Counted from the first letter of the stretch, positions 1-8,128 are shown. The stretch: DNA of 64,000 nucleotides from JACPIL01 sp964362365 (GCA_964362365.1 CAYIEF010000003.1:1-64000), one strand, 5' to 3'. Made by a program: numbers and translations. The notes: generated by a model not told the origin, from the letters alone.

Positions 1-35
1 AAGCACTGAAGGAGTGGTGCTCTTAACAAGGCGAA

Positions 36-170
36 AGAGCTACTTTGGGCGGCCGCGTGGTTATCGTTAACAATCATAACAACGGCGTTAACGGTAACAA
101 CAATGTCAATAACAATGGTCGCTCAGTCGGAATAGTCACGCTTAGGGCTGGGACATTTTACATTAAATGA
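36..170 (+). repeat. DGR template-repeat-like A-rich sequence
   Basis: Read in the frame of base 36 this stretch gives RATLGG, a run dominated by Asn (AAC/AAT codons separated by Gly, Val or His), then GRSVGI, and a TGA at 168-170. Dense AAY codons followed by a conserved G-[IF] ending are the signature of DGR template repeats. It parallels the proven template at 39520-39614: both are preceded by AAGAGCTACT and both contain TCAATAACAA followed by GGAATAG near the end. An in-frame TAA at 24-26 argues that it is not the end of a long gene, which favours template over variable repeat. No matching variable repeat or second reverse transcriptase is seen in the window; these may lie upstream. Confidence 0.55.
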
Positions 171-179
171 AAAGAGCAG

Positions 180-475
180 AAATCCCCACTATTCCCTGGA
201 AAATGCAACGACATTTTCGGGGTCCCGGAAGCTCACTTCCGCGGACATAGTGTGGGATGAATGCTGCGATTGATTTCGCTACTTTTCATTCGGGAAATAA
301 AGAAACTACTTTACATGAAATTAGGAACATGAAAACTGAAAAACTATCAGTTTTCAGTTCAGAAATGTGATAGTTTTCACATTTCTTGAAACTACCTAAT
401 TTCAGTACCAAAATGAAGTCTTTGCTTCATTTTGTGTATTTCTGCACAGAAATCAAATCGTCGTTTGATTTCTTG
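180..475. other. Dense hairpin cluster, possible structured RNA
   Basis: This gene-free stretch is full of perfect stems. An 11-bp stem with one bulge (182-192 with 247-258) encloses two hairpins (199-205/212-218, and 226-231/236-241). Next, GAAATTAGG (317-325) pairs with CCTAATTTC (395-403) and encloses hairpins 331-339/347-355 and 361-370/377-386, whose loops AAAACTA and TAGTTT are complementary, allowing a kissing interaction. Two more follow: 410-418/425-433 and 448-457/464-473. Most loops are 6-7 nt. Either strand could be the functional one. It could be a non-coding RNA, a foldback mobile element, or debris of the nearby template-like repeat; no family is recognised. The short open frame through it is ignored. 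Confidence 0.45.
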
Positions 476-594
476 TGTTTCTTTTCAGGATTTTCTTTAA
501 TTAGTACATCAACGGGAGTTCAGTTCTATAGTTTGAGCGTTAGCGTTACTTTAAGAACAAGAATCCAGGGGACAATTTCGTTCAAAAACGCAAC

Positions 595-606
595 ATTTAT
601 ATATTA
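595..606 (+). promoter_or_regulatory. TATA box for the HEPN/MNT pair
   Basis: An ATTTATATATT-type element lies about 45 bases before the ATG at 644. Together with the absence of a good Shine-Dalgarno site, it suggests a transcript with a very short leader. Confidence 0.45.
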
Positions 607-643
607 TTCATAATTATTGAATGATTATTCACTTATATTGATA

Positions 644-1228
644 ATGATACCGAAGAACACTGCAAGAGTAATTACGTATTTATTGAGAAATACTGGTGAA
701 TTTGGCTATAATATTAATCAGATCGCTAAACTGAATAAAATTAGTGTAGGCAGTGCATTCAAGATTCTTAAAGATCTAGAGAAAGACAAAATCATTATAA
801 AGAGGGAAATCAGCAATGCTTCTCATTATAAGCTAAACTTTGACAATTCCGAAACAATAAAGTTGTGTGAACTTCTTCTTTTAGCTGAAAGGCGAAATCT
901 TAAAGGTCATGCGAAGTTGTATGCTGATGAAGTTGTTAAATTCAAAGATGCTGAGATAATTATTATATTTGGCTCTGTTCTGAAAGGAAAAGAGTTTAAC
1001 GATGTTGATGTTCTCTTTCTAACCAATCAAACTAAAAAAGTAAACAATTTTTGTTTAGAAATATCTAAAGTTAGAACCAAACCAGTTGTTCCATTGATTA
1101 TGAAGCAGGAAGATTTAATAAAAGCATTGAAAAACAAAAAAGAAGCCATCTTAGGTATGATGAAAGAAGGCATTGTGTTGAAGGGCGAATCAATATTTAT
1201 GGAGGTAATCAAAAATGTCAATTCATAA
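644..1228 (+). CDS. HTH-nucleotidyltransferase (MNT-type) protein
   Basis: Predicted partner/antitoxin of a HEPN/MNT toxin-antitoxin pair. The 194-residue protein has an N-terminal winged helix (about residues 5-70) followed by a minimal nucleotidyltransferase core with GS at 110-111 and the metal-binding D-x-D at 120 and 122. An upstream in-frame TTG at 617 would add nine residues; the ATG at 644 is preferred. Its last 14 bases overlap the HEPN gene, implying translational coupling. In characterised HepT-MntA systems the nucleotidyltransferase silences the HEPN RNase by AMPylation; this pair is a different subtype, so that mechanism is inference. Confidence 0.75.
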   Translation: MIPKNTARVITYLLRNTGEFGYNINQIAKLNKISVGSAFKILKDLEKDKIIIKREISNASHYKLNFDNSETIKLCELLLLAERRNLKGHAKLYADEVVKFKDAEIIIIFGSVLKGKEFNDVDVLFLTNQTKKVNNFCLEISKVRTKPVVPLIMKQEDLIKALKNKKEAILGMMKEGIVLKGESIFMEVIKNVNS

Positions 1229-1691
1229 ACAAAAACTTGACTGGTGTTTGGCAAGAGAAACAAGAATGAAGAAAATTAAGCCAAATGACAAGTTATCAGA
1301 GGAGCATATCAATAAAGCAAAGCATAATCTTCGTGCCGCCGATTATAATATTAAAGGTGGTTTTAGTGATTGGGGCGTTTCACAATCTTACTATGCTATG
1401 TATCATTCTTTACTCGCAGTTCTCTTCAAACTCGGATATGAATCAAAAAATCACGAATGCACGATTAACGCTGTTGAATATTTGATTGAAGAAGGTGAAA
1501 TTGATCTTGATCGGAAAGATATTGCTTTTATCAGAACAACTGAACAAATGACCTCCAAAGATGCAAAATCACTCCGAGAAGAGTTTCAATATGGGACAGA
1601 AACCACTGTCAATGAAAAACTTTTGAAAGAGTTGTTGAAGAATGCTAAGAGAGTGGTTGAAAAAATTGAAATTGCGTTGAATGAATTATGA
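1215..1691 (+). CDS. HEPN-domain protein
   Basis: Predicted toxin or partner of the preceding nucleotidyltransferase. The 158-residue, all-helical protein shows the HEPN-type pattern (SQSYYAMYHSLLAVL near residues 57-71, then Gly-Tyr and a His at 80). The canonical R-x4-6-H RNase motif is not evident, so it may act through a variant site or only as a scaffold. GGAGGT at 1201-1206 is a strong ribosome site for the ATG at 1215, inside the end of the upstream gene. Confidence 0.7.
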   Translation: MSIHKQKLDWCLARETRMKKIKPNDKLSEEHINKAKHNLRAADYNIKGGFSDWGVSQSYYAMYHSLLAVLFKLGYESKNHECTINAVEYLIEEGEIDLDRKDIAFIRTTEQMTSKDAKSLREEFQYGTETTVNEKLLKELLKNAKRVVEKIEIALNEL

Positions 1692-1845
1692 TTTCATAGA
1701 GAGAATTAGAAGAAAAATTTTATTATCGATGATTTTCACTTCTGTTCCTGTCACTTTAGCTTAGCAAAATTGACCTCTTGGCCTACTAACTAAATACGTA
1801 CAAACCATAGATCTGTTTTAATAGTCTTATTAATTTCTTGATTTT

Positions 1846-2886
1846 ATGAACCATAAAATAATCTGTTTAATGATGGTATCATTATTACTTATAACTTCCT
1901 GCACTCAACAAACTGGACAGACGTCTGGAACATCTCCAGCAGGAGAAACATTCGACGATAAATTTGTTGATCGTCCTATGGAACCATCTGAAGAGGAAGG
2001 AATTCAAGTTACAGAAAAGGGCGTGAAGTATCTGGTTCATCCCAGCAAAATTATCGGTGGAGGCCCTCCGAAAGACGGCATTCCTGCTATTGATAATCCT
2101 AAATTTGTTTCTCTCCCAGAAGCAGATGAATGGATTGAAGATAATGAATTGGTGTTAGCAATTATTTACAAAGGAGTTAAACGAGTGTATCCTCTGCAAA
2201 TTCTCGTCTGGCATGAAATTGTGAATGATAACATCGCCGGAGACCCGCTTTTAATCACCTACTGTCCTTTATGTGGTTCAGGCATTGCCTTTGAAAGAAC
2301 CATCGAGATTAACGGAAAAAGAGAAGAAGTAGAATTTGGCACTTCAGGAAAATTGTATAACTCCAATTTAGTGATGTACGACCGAAAAACTGATACCTAT
2401 TGGACGCAAATAGATGGGCGCGCGATTGTGGGAGAGTTGGCTGGACAAGAATTGCATGAGCTTTCTATTGATACGGTGGTGTGGCGCGACTGGAAGAAAA
2501 CACATCCAGATTCAGAGGTATTGAGCAAAGATACCGGACATAGCAGGCCGTATGGCGTAGATCCGTACGGAAGTTACTATGAGAACAGCTTTGTATGGTT
2601 CCCGGTGGAAGCAGAAGATAAGAAAGTACATCCGAAAACGGTAATTTTCGGTATTGGAGTAAATGGCGCGCATAAAGCATATAAAGAAGAAGATTTAGTC
2701 GAGAAAGGAACTATTATTGATGTGGTGAATGGTGTTAATGTGAAAATAGAACGAGATGAAGCGGGGATTGTGAAGATAACTAACCTGGATACGGGAGTAG
2801 AAGTGGTGAAGGAAAGAGACTTTTGGTTTGCTTGGTACGCTTTTCATCCTAACACTTCTCTTTATGTGGCGGAGAAAAATGGTTAA
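1846..2886 (+). CDS. DUF3179 lipoprotein-like protein
   Basis: A 346-residue secreted protein. The N-terminus has a hydrophobic segment ending LLLITSC, resembling a lipobox with Cys at about residue 19, then a Thr/Ser-rich linker. The body matches DUF3179: a DGIPAIDNP start, a central TYCPLCGSG motif with two Cys that may bind metal or form a disulfide, and WRDWKKTHPDSEVLS. The biochemical role of DUF3179 is unknown. Its end overlaps the DUF427 gene by 8 bases, so the two are probably cotranscribed. A lipobox is unusual in DPANN archaea and suggests bacterial origin. Confidence 0.75.
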   Translation: MNHKIICLMMVSLLLITSCTQQTGQTSGTSPAGETFDDKFVDRPMEPSEEEGIQVTEKGVKYLVHPSKIIGGGPPKDGIPAIDNPKFVSLPEADEWIEDNELVLAIIYKGVKRVYPLQILVWHEIVNDNIAGDPLLITYCPLCGSGIAFERTIEINGKREEVEFGTSGKLYNSNLVMYDRKTDTYWTQIDGRAIVGELAGQELHELSIDTVVWRDWKKTHPDSEVLSKDTGHSRPYGVDPYGSYYENSFVWFPVEAEDKKVHPKTVIFGIGVNGAHKAYKEEDLVEKGTIIDVVNGVNVKIERDEAGIVKITNLDTGVEVVKERDFWFAWYAFHPNTSLYVAEKNG

Positions 2887-3175
2887 AGCAATTTTCAACG
2901 GAGAAGTTATTGCAGAAAGCGACAAGTGTATAGAAGTAGAAGGGAACCAATATTTTTCTCAAGATTCAGTGAAGAAAAAATTTTTAAAGAAAAGCGGCAA
3001 CACTTACACCTGTTCTTGGAAAGGTGTCTGTGATTATTATGATGGTCAGAGAGCATTTATTAAGATTGAAGAGCCACGATTATATAATGTTGTTGATGGA
3101 GAGTATGAACGGCATACCTTGAAATTAAGGGTGTCGGATGCAGGATTTTCTTTCCATGCTTTTACGTTTGGGTGA
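2879..3175 (+). CDS. DUF427 domain protein
   Basis: A 98-residue protein whose first half fits DUF427: FNGEVIAESD, VEGNQYF and CSWKGVCDYYD are the conserved landmarks of that single-domain beta-sandwich family. The usual C-terminal part (a Trp-Tyr-Tyr-Pro segment and a closing VAF) is not visible; the end (after about residue 55) looks unrelated, so it may be a divergent member or an old frameshift. The ATG at 2879 overlaps the end of the DUF3179 gene. Function unknown. Confidence 0.65.
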   Translation: MVKAIFNGEVIAESDKCIEVEGNQYFSQDSVKKKFLKKSGNTYTCSWKGVCDYYDGQRAFIKIEEPRLYNVVDGEYERHTLKLRVSDAGFSFHAFTFG

Positions 3176-3218
3176 TATCTTCATTAATTTTAAATACTCA
3201 CAGCTCTTACTCAGGGTT

Positions 3219-3494
3219 ATGCCTTATTTGAAATTTGCTTCAGAAAAAGACGGCGAGAGAGCTTTGGACATTGAGACGAGATTAGCTGAAGAAAATAGCG
3301 GGAAAGTCCAAGGCCCGGTAGCAGTAATGCGTGATCCCCATTTTGGAAAAATCTATTTTTATTCTCAAGAGCCGTATCTTAAAGCTTTTGATAAAGAAGA
3401 TCTCAAGTATCAGATAATTGAGAAAGGGCAAATTTCAGCGCCGTATGCAGAAGTTTTGCGTGAACTTCATCCGGATTTTTTAAACGAATTATAA
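3219..3494 (+). CDS. Hypothetical protein, 91 aa
   Basis: No family recognised. The protein is mixed alpha/beta with no membrane segment. An ATG at 3138 would extend it by 27 residues, but a TTTAAATA element centred near 3193 lies 26 bases before the ATG at 3219, the spacing expected of a leaderless archaeal transcript, so the shorter form is chosen. Confidence 0.5.
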   Translation: MPYLKFASEKDGERALDIETRLAEENSGKVQGPVAVMRDPHFGKIYFYSQEPYLKAFDKEDLKYQIIEKGQISAPYAEVLRELHPDFLNEL

Positions 3495-3551
3495 CCCTTT
3501 CTAGTCAGGAGATGCTTAAAATTTAAATATAATACTGCCTTTGAAGATAAA

Positions 3552-3947
3552 ATGGCAAATAAAAGAATAAAAGTAAGGGGAAATACACTGGGAAAAGTAG
3601 ATTATGCTACAGTAGCTAAAGGGTTGGGAGCGGAAATAGTAGATATACCTGAACTATCTAAGCAAGAATCAGAAAAATATGAAGTATTAGGAGTGCCAGT
3701 GGTAATACCTGAACTAACTCCCGCCATTTCTTCCCAAGCTGCAAAGTCAACATTTTTAGGTTTTGTTAAGTATCACGGCTCTAAGATGCTTCAGCAAAAT
3801 GGCAGTTCAATTGATGACGTTATTGGCTACCGCGTTCTGGACGCAGATGAAGAGCAGGAATTCAGGCAGCAATGCGCTAACGAAAGAAACGATCCCCGTT
3901 ATCTTACTATGCCGGTAGTACGATATTATAAACAGAAAGAAGAGTAA
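3552..3947 (+). CDS. Hypothetical protein, 131 aa
   Basis: Unrecognised soluble protein, basic at the N-terminus, with repeated VVIPEL-like segments near residues 50 and a charged C-terminus. A TTTAAATAT promoter element lies about 28 bases before the ATG, consistent with leaderless transcription. It stands alone between convergent neighbours. Confidence 0.5.
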   Translation: MANKRIKVRGNTLGKVDYATVAKGLGAEIVDIPELSKQESEKYEVLGVPVVIPELTPAISSQAAKSTFLGFVKYHGSKMLQQNGSSIDDVIGYRVLDADEEQEFRQQCANERNDPRYLTMPVVRYYKQKEE

Positions 3948-3977
3948 AATAATAACAACACTTCTTCAGTAAATTAT

Positions 3978-4193
3978 TCACTTAAATTTTCCTTTCTTTG
4001 AAAGCTCTTCCACTGCTTTGCTAAGTCTGGCAATGTTTTTATGGAAGTCCTTTTCCAGTTCTTGATATAATTTCACGCTTTGAGGCATTTTCTGCCGTTT
4101 TGCTTCCGGAAGGGCATGTTTCTTAACAAAATTCAACATCCTACTCATCTCATGAAGCAGCTTTACTTTATCATAGCAATAATCTTTTAGCAT
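3978..4193 (-). CDS. Small helical protein, 71 aa
   Basis: Lys/Glu-rich, predicted all-helical protein ending in KKGKFK. It follows the glutaredoxin-like gene by 9 bases on the same strand and is probably in the same transcript. No function can be assigned. Confidence 0.5.
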   Translation of the reverse strand: MLKDYCYDKVKLLHEMSRMLNFVKKHALPEAKRQKMPQSVKLYQELEKDFHKNIARLSKAVEELSKKGKFK

Positions 4194-4202
4194 ATTCTCA
4201 CC

Positions 4203-4439
4203 TCATTTCTTCTTCAATGCTTTCTCGATCGCTTTCGGGTCGTAACCAACAATGATTTGATCGCCGATCTCCAGCACCGGGACGCCCATTTGTCCGGACT
4301 TTTCGATCATTCTTTTTCTTGCTTTTTCATCCGAAACAACATTATACTCAGTGTACTTAATCTTCTTCTCCTTCATCCATTCCTTGGTTTTCTTGCACCA
4401 GGGACAGGTGGGAGTGGTATAGATTTTGACTGTGGCCAT
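4203..4439 (-). CDS. Glutaredoxin-like thiol oxidoreductase
   Basis: A 78-residue thioredoxin-fold protein with redox centre CPWC at residues 12-15, GVPVLEIG (the cis-Pro loop) and GYDPKAIEKAL at the end, as in small glutaredoxins/NrdH. It probably transfers electrons from thiols to disulfide substrates in the cytoplasm. The ATG at 4439 is preceded by GGAGGTG at 4444-4450, a strong ribosome site. Divergent from the VKOR gene, a plausible redox partner. Confidence 0.85.
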   Translation of the reverse strand: MATVKIYTTPTCPWCKKTKEWMKEKKIKYTEYNVVSDEKARKRMIEKSGQMGVPVLEIGDQIIVGYDPKAIEKALKKK

Positions 4440-4527
4440 TTTTACACCTCCGTCTTGTGAGGGTAATTTCCCTTCGTTTATAATATTTTTCAAAAACTTT
4501 ATTAATCTTCTTCTTCAGAAATACTTC

Positions 4528-4980
4528 ATGGAGCATAAAATCAGGAAGAGACTTCTCAAGCTTCTTATTTTTATCAGCTTTCTGGGAGTTGCGACTTCTG
4601 CCTATTTGCTCTACAATCATTACCTCCCTGAATCGCAGAATGGATTATGCGTCAGCGCCAATGTTTTTTCCTGTTCCGTCGTCAATACCAGCAAATACGC
4701 AACTTTATTTGATCTGCCTGTAGCTTTATACGGCATAGTTTGGTTTGTTCTCTTGGGCTTGTTATCAGGAGGAGCTTTGAAGCAGCAGACGCATATACCT
4801 AAGCTCTTTTGGTGGAATGTTTCTGGTTTTGGGTTTGTAATTTACTTGCTAATAGCAGAATTTCTGCTGAAAACTATCTGTCTTTTATGTACTGGCGTCC
4901 ATGCTTTGGCATTGGCAGCGTTCATAATTTCAACAAGTTTATATATTTCACAATCTAAGAAACTAAAAGAAGCGCTATGA
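4528..4980 (+). CDS. VKOR-family disulfide-bond membrane enzyme
   Basis: A 150-residue integral membrane protein of the vitamin K epoxide reductase family, which reoxidises thioredoxin-like disulfide catalysts using quinones. Visible features: about four hydrophobic helices, the Cys pair near residues 38-48 (loop Cys), SCSVVNTSKY with its conserved Ser/Cys, and the active CLLC motif in the last helix. The ATG at 4528 starts MEHKIRK; longer frames lack support. No DsbA-like partner is fused or adjacent, unlike many bacterial VKORs; the divergent glutaredoxin is the nearest redox gene. Confidence 0.85.
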   Translation: MEHKIRKRLLKLLIFISFLGVATSAYLLYNHYLPESQNGLCVSANVFSCSVVNTSKYATLFDLPVALYGIVWFVLLGLLSGGALKQQTHIPKLFWWNVSGFGFVIYLLIAEFLLKTICLLCTGVHALALAAFIISTSLYISQSKKLKEAL

Positions 4981-4989
4981 GGTGACGTA

Positions 4990-5094
4990 ATGGCTAAAAA
5001 GAAAGCAGCGGCAAAAAAAGGAGCAAAAAAGAAGGGAAAAAAATCTTCGAAAGAAAAAGTGAAGAAAGGCAAGAATGTCTGTGAATTTTGTTGA
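4990..5094 (+). CDS. Lys/Ala-rich 34-aa basic peptide
   Basis: An ATG with GAGGTGA just upstream, 9 bases after the VKOR stop, opens a 34-codon frame of Lys, Ala and Gly ending NVCEFC and a TGA. The composition resembles histone-tail or nucleic-acid-binding peptides; the terminal C-x2-C could bind metal. Supported by its ribosome site and operon position only. Confidence 0.45.
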   Translation: MAKKKAAAKKGAKKKGKKSSKEKVKKGKNVCEFC

Positions 5095-5143
5095 GCAAAC
5101 ATTTATTAACTTTTTTATTTATCTTTAATTTAAAAGAGGCCTG

Positions 5144-6016
5144 ATGGTGACTATAAAACCTTTAAAGAAAATAACCGACGTAAAGAGATTAAAACTTCTT
5201 GCCAATCAAATCAGGCAGGACCTCATCGAGGCCTTGGTTTCAGCAGGTTCAGGACACAGCGCCGGCCCTTTGGGAATGGCTGATGTTTTTACTGCATTAT
5301 ATTTTAATGTCCTTAAACACAATCCAAAATTTCCTTTCTGGGAAGAGCGCGACAGACTAGTTCTTTCCAACGGACACATTTGTCCAGTTTTATATTCTAC
5401 TATGGCTAATGTTGGATATTTTCCTCGAAAAGAATTGAAAACCTTGCGTCATTTCGGCACGCGTCTGCAGGGACATCCCCACCGAGCAGCTCTGCCGGGT
5501 TTGGAAACAACCTCCGGTCCATTAGGTTCTGGATTAAGCCAAGCAACTGGTATGGCCTATGCATTTCAGATGGACAAGAAAAAGAATAAAGTGTATTGCC
5601 TGATGAGCGACGGCGAGCAAGAAGCAGGACAGACCTGGGAAGCAGCTCTGTTTGCTGGGAAAAATAAATTGCATAATCTTGTCGGCATAATCGACAGAAA
5701 TAATATCCAAATAGATGGGCATACTGAAGACATCATGCCTTTAGAACCATTAGCGGATAAATATCGTTCATTTAATTGGCACGTAATAGAAATTGACGCC
5801 AACAACATCAAAGCAGTCATTGATGCCTGTGACGAAGCAAGGACCATTTACGAAAAACCCACTGTTATCATTGCGCACAACATTCCCGGAAAAGGAGTTT
5901 CCTTCATGGAAAATGATCATGAATGGCACGGCAAGCCGCCGACAGCGGAGCAGGCAAAGGTTGCACTTGCTGAATTGAAAGTGTGGCGGGAAAATATTAT
6001 GAAGAATAGGGATTGA
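5144..6016 (+). CDS. Transketolase, N-terminal (TPP-binding) subunit
   Basis: First half of a split transketolase of the non-oxidative pentose phosphate pathway, moving two-carbon units between sugar phosphates. The 290-residue protein has SGHSAGPLGMADV (substrate His), and the TPP diphosphate motif SDGEQEAGQTWEA followed by RNNIQIDG. Split transketolases are normal in archaea. The stop overlaps the start region of the C-terminal subunit, so the two are cotranslated. Confidence 0.93.
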   Translation: MVTIKPLKKITDVKRLKLLANQIRQDLIEALVSAGSGHSAGPLGMADVFTALYFNVLKHNPKFPFWEERDRLVLSNGHICPVLYSTMANVGYFPRKELKTLRHFGTRLQGHPHRAALPGLETTSGPLGSGLSQATGMAYAFQMDKKKNKVYCLMSDGEQEAGQTWEAALFAGKNKLHNLVGIIDRNNIQIDGHTEDIMPLEPLADKYRSFNWHVIEIDANNIKAVIDACDEARTIYEKPTVIIAHNIPGKGVSFMENDHEWHGKPPTAEQAKVALAELKVWRENIMKNRD

Positions 6017-6018
6017 AG

Positions 6019-7035
6019 ATGGGAAAACTAAATCCAAACGCGCATCTGGTGGAAAATCTGTATGCAAATGACATCAAGAAAGTGAAAACCAGAGACGGCT
6101 ATGGAAAGGGATTGGTAAAAGCTGGTGAAAAAAACAAAAATGTAGTTGTTCTTTGTGCCGACTTGTCTGAATCAACCCGCAGCGAATGGTTTCAGAAAAA
6201 ATTTCCTGACAGGTTTGTGGAAATCGGCGTGGCCGAACAAAACATGGCTTCCCTGGCTTCCGGCATGGCCGCGGCTGGAAAGATTGCTTTTATTTCGTCG
6301 TATGCTGTCTTCAGTCCGGGAAGAAATAATGAGCAAATCAGAACTACAATCAGCTATAATAGTTGGGGCAGCAAACCGGGAAAAGAAATCAATGTCAAGA
6401 TTGCCGGAGCGCATGCAGGCATTTCTGTCGGTCCCGATGGAGCAACGCATCAAGCATTGGAAGATGTGGGATTGATGCGCTTGCAGCCGGGCATGACAGT
6501 TATTGTTCCCTGCGATGATCAGGAATGTGAAAAAGCAACGGTAGCTGCCGCAGAAACTCCAGGGCCGGTCTATCTTCGTTTCGGCAGGGCAGATTATCCT
6601 TCCATTACCACGGACAGGACGCCTTTCCAAGTGGGGCGAATCGAAGAATTCCGCTCGGGAAAAGACTGCACTATTGTTGCCAATGGTCCTTTGGTTTACG
6701 AAGCATTGATCGCGGCTAAGAAATTGGAAAAAGAGATTGACTGCCAGGTGTTGAATTGTCATACCGTAAAGCCTTTAGATGGGCGGACACTGCTTGCTGC
6801 GGTTAGGAAAACTGGCTGCGTGGTAACGGCAGAAGAGCATCAATGGCAGGGCGGTTTAGCCGGCGCAGTGGCAGAATTTTTAAGCGAGAATTATCCGGTT
6901 CCAATTAAAAGGGTAGGTGTTAAAGATAGGTTTGGCGAAAGCGGAAATCCAGATGAATTGTTCAAGGTGTTTGGCTTGACGTCGGATGATATTGTCAAAG
7001 CGATAAGAGCTGCCGTGAGGATGAAAAAGAAGTGA
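6019..7035 (+). CDS. Transketolase, C-terminal subunit
   Basis: Second half of the split enzyme, 338 residues: pyrimidine-binding domain with the catalytic Glu in VEIGVAEQNMAS, then the transketolase C-terminal domain. It forms the heterodimeric active site with the preceding product. The ATG at 6019 is 3 bases after the upstream stop; an overlapping TTG at 6013 is less likely. Confidence 0.93.
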   Translation: MGKLNPNAHLVENLYANDIKKVKTRDGYGKGLVKAGEKNKNVVVLCADLSESTRSEWFQKKFPDRFVEIGVAEQNMASLASGMAAAGKIAFISSYAVFSPGRNNEQIRTTISYNSWGSKPGKEINVKIAGAHAGISVGPDGATHQALEDVGLMRLQPGMTVIVPCDDQECEKATVAAAETPGPVYLRFGRADYPSITTDRTPFQVGRIEEFRSGKDCTIVANGPLVYEALIAAKKLEKEIDCQVLNCHTVKPLDGRTLLAAVRKTGCVVTAEEHQWQGGLAGAVAEFLSENYPVPIKRVGVKDRFGESGNPDELFKVFGLTSDDIVKAIRAAVRMKKK

Positions 7036-7041
7036 TGGAAC

Positions 7042-7215
7042 ATGACTAAGAAAGCTGCAAAATCAAGATTGCCGAAAACACGCAAAGGTTTTTCCTGCAT
7101 TAAATGCGGCTATGAGGCGTATAAATTAGCTGCTCTGTCTCATTGTCCTCTTTGTGTGATCTGCAAAGGATGTAAGCAGAAAGTTGGGAAGTGTAAGTGT
7201 AAGGAAGGAGAGTAA
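7042..7215 (+). CDS. Cys-rich zinc-ribbon miniprotein, 57 aa
   Basis: Starts 7 bases after the transketolase stop. A basic N-terminus is followed by CIKCGY, then CPLCVICKGC and CKC: eight Cys in about 38 residues, enough for two zinc sites. Probably binds zinc; partner unknown. Confidence 0.55.
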   Translation: MTKKAAKSRLPKTRKGFSCIKCGYEAYKLAALSHCPLCVICKGCKQKVGKCKCKEGE

Positions 7216-7275
7216 AGTAAAATTTATATACTTCTTCTCTTAATTCTGGGCAATAATTTGTAGGCGTGAAACATC

Positions 7276-7374
7276 ATGGTCATGAAAGAATGTCCAGCTT
7301 GCGGGGAAGAAGTCGATAAGGATGATATTTGTCCTGACTGCAAGAAATGCGTAAGCTGCTGTGAATGTATCTAG
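7276..7374 (+). CDS. Cys-rich 32-aa miniprotein
   Basis: ATG 7276 to TAG 7374 encodes CPACG, then CPDCKKCVSCCEC: eight Cys in 32 residues, in a pattern like the previous gene's C-terminus. A TTTATATA box at about 7221-7229 precedes it. Probably a metal-binding peptide; function unknown. Confidence 0.5.
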   Translation: MVMKECPACGEEVDKDDICPDCKKCVSCCECI

Positions 7375-7469
7375 GTAGTTAAAAACTATTTCTGTTTTCT
7401 TTTTTTCTGGTTTTTGCCGGCTGATGAGATAATTAAGCCGTGGCATATAAGAAATAAAATAATTAGCGA

Positions 7470-7769
7470 TTAGCGAAACAAGCCTAATCTGACGTTTAGG
7501 ATATATTCCAGTCCGAGAACTTCTTCAGTGAAGCCTGATGCCTGTTTCGTTCCATCAAATAAAAATGCGATGCTGCCAGGATCAGCAGATTGGCTTAAGG
7601 ACGGAATTGTTTCTGACGTGCCAAAACTTTTGTATTCGTATTTTAGAGCCAGCTCCAGCAGCTGGTAAATGTCTTTTGGCTCAGCCTTTCTGCTAAAATA
7701 GATGCTTACATAATATCCGCTTAAAAAATTTCCATTTGCACAGTCTGCCGGATTTGCCGAACCTTCCAT
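7470..7769 (-). CDS. Hypothetical protein, 99 aa
   Basis: Soluble alpha/beta protein with no recognised motif. It is first in a leftward arrangement with the small genes at 7774-8125, but its stop faces the miniproteins. No function assigned. Confidence 0.45.
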   Translation of the reverse strand: MEGSANPADCANGNFLSGYYVSIYFSRKAEPKDIYQLLELALKYEYKSFGTSETIPSLSQSADPGSIAFLFDGTKQASGFTEEVLGLEYILNVRLGLFR

Positions 7770-7773
7770 AAAT

Positions 7774-7911
7774 CTACCTCCCTAAATTCTTAAAATAAAT
7801 AATCTGCCTCTCCCTCTTCAAAGCAGCTTTCTTAGTTCTAAAAGTACCAAGCACTTTCTTTCCATCTTTAGTGTACAAGACCCGTTTATAACCCTCTTTT
7901 TTTATGACCAT
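7774..7911 (-). CDS. Small basic protein, 45 aa
   Basis: ATG at 7911 overlaps the end of the upstream gene (7886) by 26 bases. The sequence pattern YKRVLYTKDGKKVLG then a Lys/Arg-rich helix resembles short phage and archaeal proteins that end in a K-[AR]-x-x-R-E-R-Q helix. Function unknown; coupling to the 79-aa gene is inferred from overlap. Confidence 0.45.
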   Translation of the reverse strand: MVIKKEGYKRVLYTKDGKKVLGTFRTKKAALKRERQIIYFKNLGR

Positions 7912-8125
7912 TTTTCTCCTCTAGGATGCTTTGAATCGTCCATTTGCCAGTTTTTTTCAATCGTGCGACAATAGCTTTCCCCTTCGCTCCTTTAGGAGCA
8001 TCACGAACGGAGTGACTTGACTTTTTTCCTTTATAGGTGGTGTGGCTCAGTGGAACGGTACGAAAGCTTCCTTTGACAAACAAATTAGGATCTTTCAGGC
8101 GGTGGCGTTGGTATTTGCTAGTCAT
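7886..8125 (-). CDS. Small basic protein, 79 aa
   Basis: Basic protein opening MTSKYQRHRLKDP with a GAKGKAIVARLKKTGKW stretch suited to nucleic-acid binding. It starts 4 bases after the oxidoreductase stop on the same strand, so it likely shares its transcript. No family recognised. Confidence 0.5.
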   Translation of the reverse strand: MTSKYQRHRLKDPNLFVKGSFRTVPLSHTTYKGKKSSHSVRDAPKGAKGKAIVARLKKTGKWTIQSILEEKNGHKKRGL

Positions 8126-8128
8126 AAT

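Noticed and set aside
386..613. 75-codon open frame
   Set aside because: It runs through the hairpin cluster, has no ribosome or promoter site and a low-complexity translation; it is an accident of the inverted repeats.
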